Origin: Protofrankia sp963555915
Lineage (GTDB): Bacteria; Actinomycetota; Actinomycetes; Frankiales; Frankiaceae
Direction: 5' to 3'
Length of the DNA: 20,540 bases
Assembly: GCF_963555915.1 (NCBI RefSeq)
Contig: NZ_CAUVXL010000122.1
Span: forward strand, 1-20,540
The position numbers and the translations under genes were made by a program. Of this stretch, positions 16,975 through 20,540 are shown in pieces (position 1 is the stretch's first letter; each line of letters begins with the position of its first letter). Below the pieces are notes generated by a model that searched no databases, was not told the DNA's origin, and saw only the letters and a program-made list of their open reading frames with translations.

Positions 16975-18118
16975 CACCCGCCTCACCGACGAGCAGGAAT
17001 CCCTGCGCCGCACCGTCGCCGAGTTCGCCCGCGAGGTCGTCGCCCCGGTCGCCGCCCAACACGACGAGAACAAGACCTTCCCCTACGAGGTCGTCGCCGC
17101 CATGGCCTCGATGGGCCTGTTCGGACTGCCCTTCCCCGAGTCCTACGGCGGGATGGGCGGCGACTTCTTCACCCTCTGCCTGGCCATCGAGGAACTCGCC
17201 CGGGTCGACTCGTCGGTAGCGATCACGCTGGAGGCCGGCTGCTCGCTCGGCGCGATGCCGATCTACCGGTTCGGCACGCAGGACCAGAAACAGCAATGGC
17301 TGCCCATGCTGTGCTCGGGCGAGGCCCTCGGCGCGTTCGGGCTGACCGAACCCGAGGCGGGCAGCGACGCCGGCGGCACCCGCACGACCGCACGCCTCGA
17401 CGACGACACCTGGGTGCTCAACGGCGCCAAGGCGTTCATCACCAACTCCGGTACCGACATCACCCGGCTCGTCACGGTCACCGCCCTCACCGGCACCACC
17501 GCGGCCGGGAATAAGGAGATCAGCACCATCGTGGTGCCGGTCCCGACCCCCGGCTTCACCGCGGAACCGGCGTACTCCAAGGTCGGCTGGCATGCCAGCG
17601 ACACCCACCCGCTCACGCTCGTCGACGTACGGGTACCCGAGGCCAACCTGCTCGGCGAACGGGGCCGCGGCTACGCGAACTTCCTGTCCATCCTCGACGA
17701 AGGCCGCATCGCCATCGCGGCACTGGCCGTCGGCCTCGCCCAGGCCTGCGTCGAGGAATCGGTGGCCTACGCCCGGACCCGCCACGCCTTCGGCCGGCCG
17801 ATCGGCGCCAACCAGGCGATCTCCTTCAAAATTGCCGAGATGGAGGCGCGTACCCACGTCGCCCGCACCGCCTACTACGACGCGGCCGCCCGGATGGCCT
17901 CCGGCCGCCCGTTCAAGAAGGAGGCTGCGATCGCGAAGCTGGTCAGCAGCGAGGCCGCGGTGACCAACGCCCGTGAGGCAACCCAGATCCACGGCGGCTA
18001 CGGCTTCATGAACGAGTACCCCGTCGCCCGGCACTGGCGGGACAGCAAGATCCTGGAGATCGGGGAAGGCACCAGCGAGGTCCAGAAGATGCTCATCGCC
18101 CGCCACCTCGGCCTGTAG
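16967..18118 (+). CDS. fadE19: Acyl-CoA dehydrogenase of the accD1-accA1 operon (FadE19-like)
   Basis: 383 residues. The ATG overlaps the accA1 stop by 8 bp (ATGCCTGA), with AGGAG seven bases upstream, so translation is coupled. Family signatures are GAFGLTEPEAGSDAGGTRT, WVLNGAKAFITNSGTDI, RHAFGRPIGANQAISFKIAE and IHGGYGFMNEYPVARHWRD. The catalytic Glu is at the usual SCAD/MCAD place, Glu367 in IGEGTSEVQ, unlike the dehydrogenase at 10091. The order accD1-accA1-acyl-CoA dehydrogenase matches accD1-accA1-fadE19 of Mycobacterium tuberculosis, so the enzyme probably oxidises a short branched acyl-CoA such as isovaleryl-CoA or 2-methyl-branched substrates. The product class is clear; the substrate is inferred. 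No HMG-CoA lyase or enoyl hydratase follows in the window. Confidence 0.92.
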   Translation: MPDTRLTDEQESLRRTVAEFAREVVAPVAAQHDENKTFPYEVVAAMASMGLFGLPFPESYGGMGGDFFTLCLAIEELARVDSSVAITLEAGCSLGAMPIYRFGTQDQKQQWLPMLCSGEALGAFGLTEPEAGSDAGGTRTTARLDDDTWVLNGAKAFITNSGTDITRLVTVTALTGTTAAGNKEISTIVVPVPTPGFTAEPAYSKVGWHASDTHPLTLVDVRVPEANLLGERGRGYANFLSILDEGRIAIAALAVGLAQACVEESVAYARTRHAFGRPIGANQAISFKIAEMEARTHVARTAYYDAAARMASGRPFKKEAAIAKLVSSEAAVTNAREATQIHGGYGFMNEYPVARHWRDSKILEIGEGTSEVQKMLIARHLGL

Positions 18119-18143
18119 GAGCGCCCATGGCGCCCGCTCTTGT
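18119..18143 (+). terminator. Possible hairpin after the operon
   Basis: GAGCG at the start and CGCTC about ten bases later can pair, as can GCGCC/GGCGC inside, giving a small GC-rich stem just after the dehydrogenase stop, followed by TTGTG. It is weak as an intrinsic terminator. Confidence 0.3.
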
Positions 18144-18735
18144 GGGTGCGCGGGTTCGGTCGCGTTCAGGGCTTCGGTGTGGTCAAGGGTTCCGGTCAGA
18201 GCGAGCCGTAGGGGTTCGCCCCGCCGGTTGTCCACGATCTTTATTTGGATGTTGAGGAGGGCGTAGAGGTCCCGACGTTCCTCCGGGGTCGCGGTCGCGA
18301 GCCGGGTAGGCGCGACAGCCGCCAGGTCCCGGACCGCTTGGACCTGTTGCGCGTGCGACGCCGCCTGTGCGTGGCGATCCGCGAGGGTCTGGCGACGTGC
18401 CTTGGCGGTACTCAGTTTGGTTTGCAGATCGCGAGACGCCGCCGCCACGGTGGCCGCGTCGAGCCCGCCGGCGGACAGGTTCACGATCGTGGTCGGGAGC
18501 GCCTGGTGCAACCGGTTGATCTCACCGTCGGCCTTGGCGATCGCGTCGGAATCCCCACCGCCGTGGGTGGCGATCAGTCCGGCGTGGTCCCCGGCGACCG
18601 AGGCCAGATACTCCGGGGGTGAGCGCTGGTGCGGTCGAGCCGGTAGCCGTACGGTGCGTCCCCGCCGCCCCAGCCGCCTTGGGTGATCCGGGCGTGCTTC
18701 CCCGACGCGGTGCGTTCGCGGATCACCCACTCTCC
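18130..18735 (-). pseudogene. Decayed serine recombinase
   Basis: Two reverse-strand pieces in different frames belong to one large serine recombinase. From 18735 to about 18622 the sequence reads EWVIRERTASGKHARITQGG and WGGGDAPYGYRLDRT, the start of the Recombinase domain. From about 18616 to 18130 another frame gives PEYLASVAGDHAGLIATHGG followed by a coiled coil and TPEERRDLYALLNIQIKIVD. The catalytic N-terminal domain is missing, as is the roughly 100-residue middle with the zinc ribbon. The natural stop is lost, and the frame runs on antisense into the acyl-CoA dehydrogenase. It is not the same protein as the remnant at 375-1337. It marks an old mobile element beside the operon. Confidence 0.7.
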
Positions 18736-18872
18736 ACATCCGCCGCACCCTCCACGACGGCCACGGCCACCCCCTCGAACACACCACCATCGCCAACGCC
18801 CGACACACCCCCCATCCCGCATCCACCTCCACATCTGAACCCATCGAGCGCCGTATTCTTCTCGCCGCATAG
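18732..18872 (+). pseudogene. Possible 3' end of a GntR-like regulator
   Basis: A plus-strand frame reads LHIRRTLHDGHGHPLEHTTI, then ANARHTPH, and stops at 18870-18872. Nearly every codon up to about 18830 ends in C, as in genuine genes here. The pattern R-T-x-x-D-G-x-G-x-P-L-E resembles the ligand-binding (UTRA) domain of GntR regulators, but the match is short. It abuts the recombinase remnant without a start, so it is a truncated tail. Confidence 0.25.
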
Positions 18873-19069
18873 ACAGCTCATTCAGGTTCGTCACCTCATA
18901 TGCGGCTACCTGCTTCGCAACGGACGTCGGCATGTCGGTAGGGCCGTCCGTTCCTAAAAGATCTTGCCGAAGCTTCCCGAGATGAACGGAGATGACGTGG
19001 TGGCTGACCTCAATGCCACTGACGCTAAGTCGATCAAGCTGCAACCTGGGGGTTCAGCGGGTTGGCGAG
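18873..19069. other. Region before gap, nothing secure
   Basis: A reverse-strand ATG at 18933 opens about 30 codons (MPTSVAKQVAAYEVTNLNEL) with no recognised match. The stretch near 18990-19069 may include the outer end of the IS4-type element whose transposase lies beyond the N run, but no matching partner repeat is visible. Confidence 0.25.
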
Positions 19070-19427
19070 NNNNNNNNNNNNNNNNNNNNNNNNNNNNNNN
19101 NNNNNNNNNNNNNNNNNNNNNNNNNNNNNNNNNNNNNNNNNNNNNNNNNNNNNNNNNNNNNNNNNNNNNNNNNNNNNNNNNNNNNNNNNNNNNNNNNNNN
19201 NNNNNNNNNNNNNNNNNNNNNNNNNNNNNNNNNNNNNNNNNNNNNNNNNNNNNNNNNNNNNNNNNNNNNNNNNNNNNNNNNNNNNNNNNNNNNNNNNNNN
19301 NNNNNNNNNNNNNNNNNNNNNNNNNNNNNNNNNNNNNNNNNNNNNNNNNNNNNNNNNNNNNNNNNNNNNNNNNNNNNNNNNNNNNNNNNNNNNNNNNNNN
19401 NNNNNNNNNNNNNNNNNNNNNNNNNNN
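19070..19427. other. Assembly gap (358 N)
   Basis: Unsequenced filler that interrupts the 3' part of the IS4-type transposase fragment on the minus strand. Confidence 0.9.
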
Positions 19428-19644
19428 GCCTGTCGGGCCGGGTGATGTCCGCGGCGAGCAGCCGCAGCACGCGGTGATGCCGGTCAGGGGGAAAAGCCGG
19501 GTCGGTGACGACCCGGTCGCGGATGATCCTCACGGTGCGTAGGAACGTGACCCGGTCGGGGTCGATCCCGGCGGCGGTCGCGGCCCGGCAGGTCAGGGCG
19601 CTGATCGCGTGGTGGGTGAGCAGGTGGAATGGCACGTGGAATAT
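19428..19644 (-). pseudogene. IS4-family-like transposase fragment
   Basis: The reverse strand reads FHVPFHLLTHHAISALTCRA, then ATAAGIDPDRVTFLRTVRII and RDRVVTDPAFPPD. This is the helical segment found near the C-terminus of actinobacterial IS4-type transposases (pattern L-L-x-x-x-A-I, G-x-D-P-D-R-x-x-F). The N-terminal catalytic part is missing upstream of 19644, where the tRNA-side sequence begins; the C-terminus is lost in the N run. It is non-functional as seen. Confidence 0.6.
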
Positions 19645-19736
19645 GCGGGGAGTCCACGACCGTTCGCCGAGCGCTTTCGAGGGTTCGCGCCGCGAGGAAA
19701 GCGCTGGCAGCACGTCAAGATTGCCAAAGCAGACCT

Positions 19737-19786
19737 CTTAGGATCTGCCGCCCTAGGGCGTGGGGGTTCAAGTCCCCCCTCCCGCA
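19737..19786 (+). pseudogene. 3' half of a class II tRNA-Leu (TAG), probable attachment site
   Basis: Starting in the anticodon loop (CTTAGGA, anticodon TAG), the sequence continues through the 3' anticodon stem TCTGC, a class II variable arm (GCCCTAGGGC), T arm GGGGG-TTCAAGT-CCCCC, acceptor strand CTCCCGC and discriminator A. The 5' acceptor strand (GCGGGAG) is not found at the right distance upstream. GCAGA at 19729-19733 could pair with TCTGC, but with an oversized loop. A tRNA 3' half next to a tyrosine integrase is the usual product of site-specific integration. Confidence 0.75.
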
Positions 19787-19846
19787 CAAGCCTGGTCAGG
19801 GCCCCAGTTTCCCAATGTTCCCAGGGGTTAGTGGTCGGCTGGACGA

Positions 19847-20143
19847 TCAATCGTCCGCTCCGGCGGGGTCCGGTGACGTCCGATCGTCTCCGGCAATCTC
19901 CGACGATTCGCGGACCATGCGCGGCACAGAATGGGCCGGGGCCGCCGGACCGCCGATCCCGAGAGCGGCTTCGATTCGGCGGAGCTGGGTGTCGACGTCC
20001 CCGTCGATGCACTTCGCGTACACCCGGTAGAGGACCGCCACGGAGTGGCCGGCCCACTTCGCCACCTGGGTGCCCTGCACCATCCCGTTGAGCCAGGTCG
20101 ATACGCAGGCATGCCGCAGGTCATACGGCGTCGCCACCGCCGG
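19847..20143 (-). pseudogene. Tyrosine integrase, C-terminal remnant
   Basis: About 98 residues: TPYDLRHACVSTWLNGMVQG, VAKWAGHSVAVLYRVYAKCI and then DGDVDTQLRRIEAALG. The box II Arg (DLRH), the His of AGHS and the nucleophile Tyr of RVYAK are present, as in integrases of actinomycete integrative elements. The N-terminal DNA-binding and core-binding domains are absent. Upstream of about 20143 the sequence switches to an NB-ARC protein. The stop lies 60 bp from the tRNA-Leu 3' fragment, the expected int-att layout. This piece cannot recombine on its own. Confidence 0.8.
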
Positions 20144-20334
20144 CCGGTCAGCAGCGCGACCGACTCGGCCCGGCGCAGCGTCGCCACCTCCAGCACCCGG
20201 CCGAGCTGCCCGAACCCGGCCCGCCGCGAGGTCACCAAAATCCAGCCGCCGCCCCCCGCCGGACGGAACCGGGCCACCTCCTGCGGGTCTTCCGGGTCGT
20301 CGAACGCTAGCAGCCACCTTGGATAGGGACCACT
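20140..20334 (-). pseudogene. NB-ARC/STAND ATPase fragment
   Basis: In another reverse frame, YPRWLLAFDDPEDPQEVARF, RPAGGGGWILVTSRRAGFGQ and LGRVLEVATLRRAESVALLT match the Walker B to sensor region (WLLVFDNAEDP..., VLVTSR) of actinobacterial NB-ARC-TPR proteins. Only about 65 residues remain, bounded on the left by the integrase tail and on the right by unrelated sequence. Such ATPases are often regulators or defence sensors; nothing functional survives here. Confidence 0.65.
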
Positions 20335-20455
20335 CAGCTCAATAGTTACGGCCCGTGTCCTTGACCATGGTTCGCGAGTCCTGTTACAAATCGACCGCCG
20401 GCCGTGATCGACGGTTGGCCGCAACTCCTTGTGGACACCTTGAGAGAGGCCGTAA

Positions 20456-20540
20456 ATGTCATCGCCTACCGTATTCGCAGATGGGTTGGACTTCCCGAGC
20501 AGCCTGGCCTTCGACGACCGGGGTGGGGTGTATCTGGCTG
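20456..20540 (+). CDS. Probable beta-propeller (NHL/SMP-30-like) protein, N-terminus
   Basis: ATG 20456 follows GAGAGAGG at six bases and opens MSSPTVFADGLDFPSSLAFD then DRGGVYLA before the window ends. The pattern G-L-D-F-P-S-S-L-A-F-D-D-x-G-x-x-Y is the first blade of NHL-repeat or SMP-30/gluconolactonase-type propellers. Only 28 residues are visible, so this is a tentative family call. Confidence 0.5.
   Translation, partial: MSSPTVFADGLDFPSSLAFDDRGGVYLA

Noticed and set aside
16922..18500. Long reverse-strand open frame opposite the accA1 end and acyl-CoA dehydrogenase
   Set aside because: It is the antisense of clearly conserved genes; only its first part (18130-18616) carries recombinase sequence.
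19648..19786. Complete tRNA-Leu using GCGGGGA near 19646 as the 5' acceptor strand
   Set aside because: The span would be about 140 nt, the pairing has a mismatch, and no D arm fits in between.

Overview
The window is high-GC DNA with strong G/C bias at third codon positions, many transposase fragments and a PdtaR-type ANTAR response regulator next to a tRNA. This points to a filamentous actinobacterium, perhaps Frankia-like or another soil actinomycete; the genus is an inference. Three runs of N (7951-8459, 11765-12189, 19070-19427) interrupt a draft assembly. At least two sit inside or against transposase sequence.

Layout. (1) 1-447: the start of a response regulator (minus strand) and a complete 73-nt tRNA with anticodon CAA. 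(2) 288-2411, minus: one open frame in which an XRE-type regulator is joined in frame to the C-terminal half of a serine recombinase and then reads through the antisense of the tRNA. (3) 2640-7560: a class I lanthipeptide locus of the FxLD type. It has a 59-residue, six-cysteine precursor, a LanB dehydratase, a LanC that has lost its N-terminal half, and a convergent FxLD-type methyltransferase related to protein isoaspartate methyltransferases. No transporter or leader protease is visible. (4) 7568-9755: an ISL3-family insertion sequence with perfect 32-bp ends, placed 28 bp in front of the methyltransferase start codon. (5) 9756-11233: a short gene tail, a 32-nt hairpin and a long-chain-type acyl-CoA dehydrogenase. 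(6) 11253-12290: gene debris, including an IS256 transposase piece and an assembly gap. (7) 12311-18118: a TetR regulator divergent from an accD1-accA1-acyl-CoA dehydrogenase operon, the gene set of leucine/isovalerate breakdown through methylcrotonyl-CoA carboxylase. (8) 18130-20340: a scrap zone with a decayed serine recombinase, a possible GntR tail, an IS4-type transposase fragment, the 3' half of a class II tRNA-Leu, a tyrosine integrase C-terminus and an NB-ARC ATPase fragment. (9) 20456-20540: the first codons of a probable beta-propeller protein.

How the parts work together. In the lanthipeptide locus, LanB would dehydrate Ser/Thr using glutamyl-tRNA and LanC would close (methyl)lanthionine rings. 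The methyltransferase would then act on an Asp of the modified peptide, most simply the Asp-Gly in the core, giving an aspartimide or isoaspartate. The truncated LanC, the altered leader motif and the IS in front of the methyltransferase suggest this locus is decaying or has been rewired. The acyl-CoA genes form an ordinary, intact catabolic operon with a divergent TetR repressor and a good candidate operator. The most interesting parts are the FxLD lanthipeptide locus and the mosaic junctions around the two tRNA sites.
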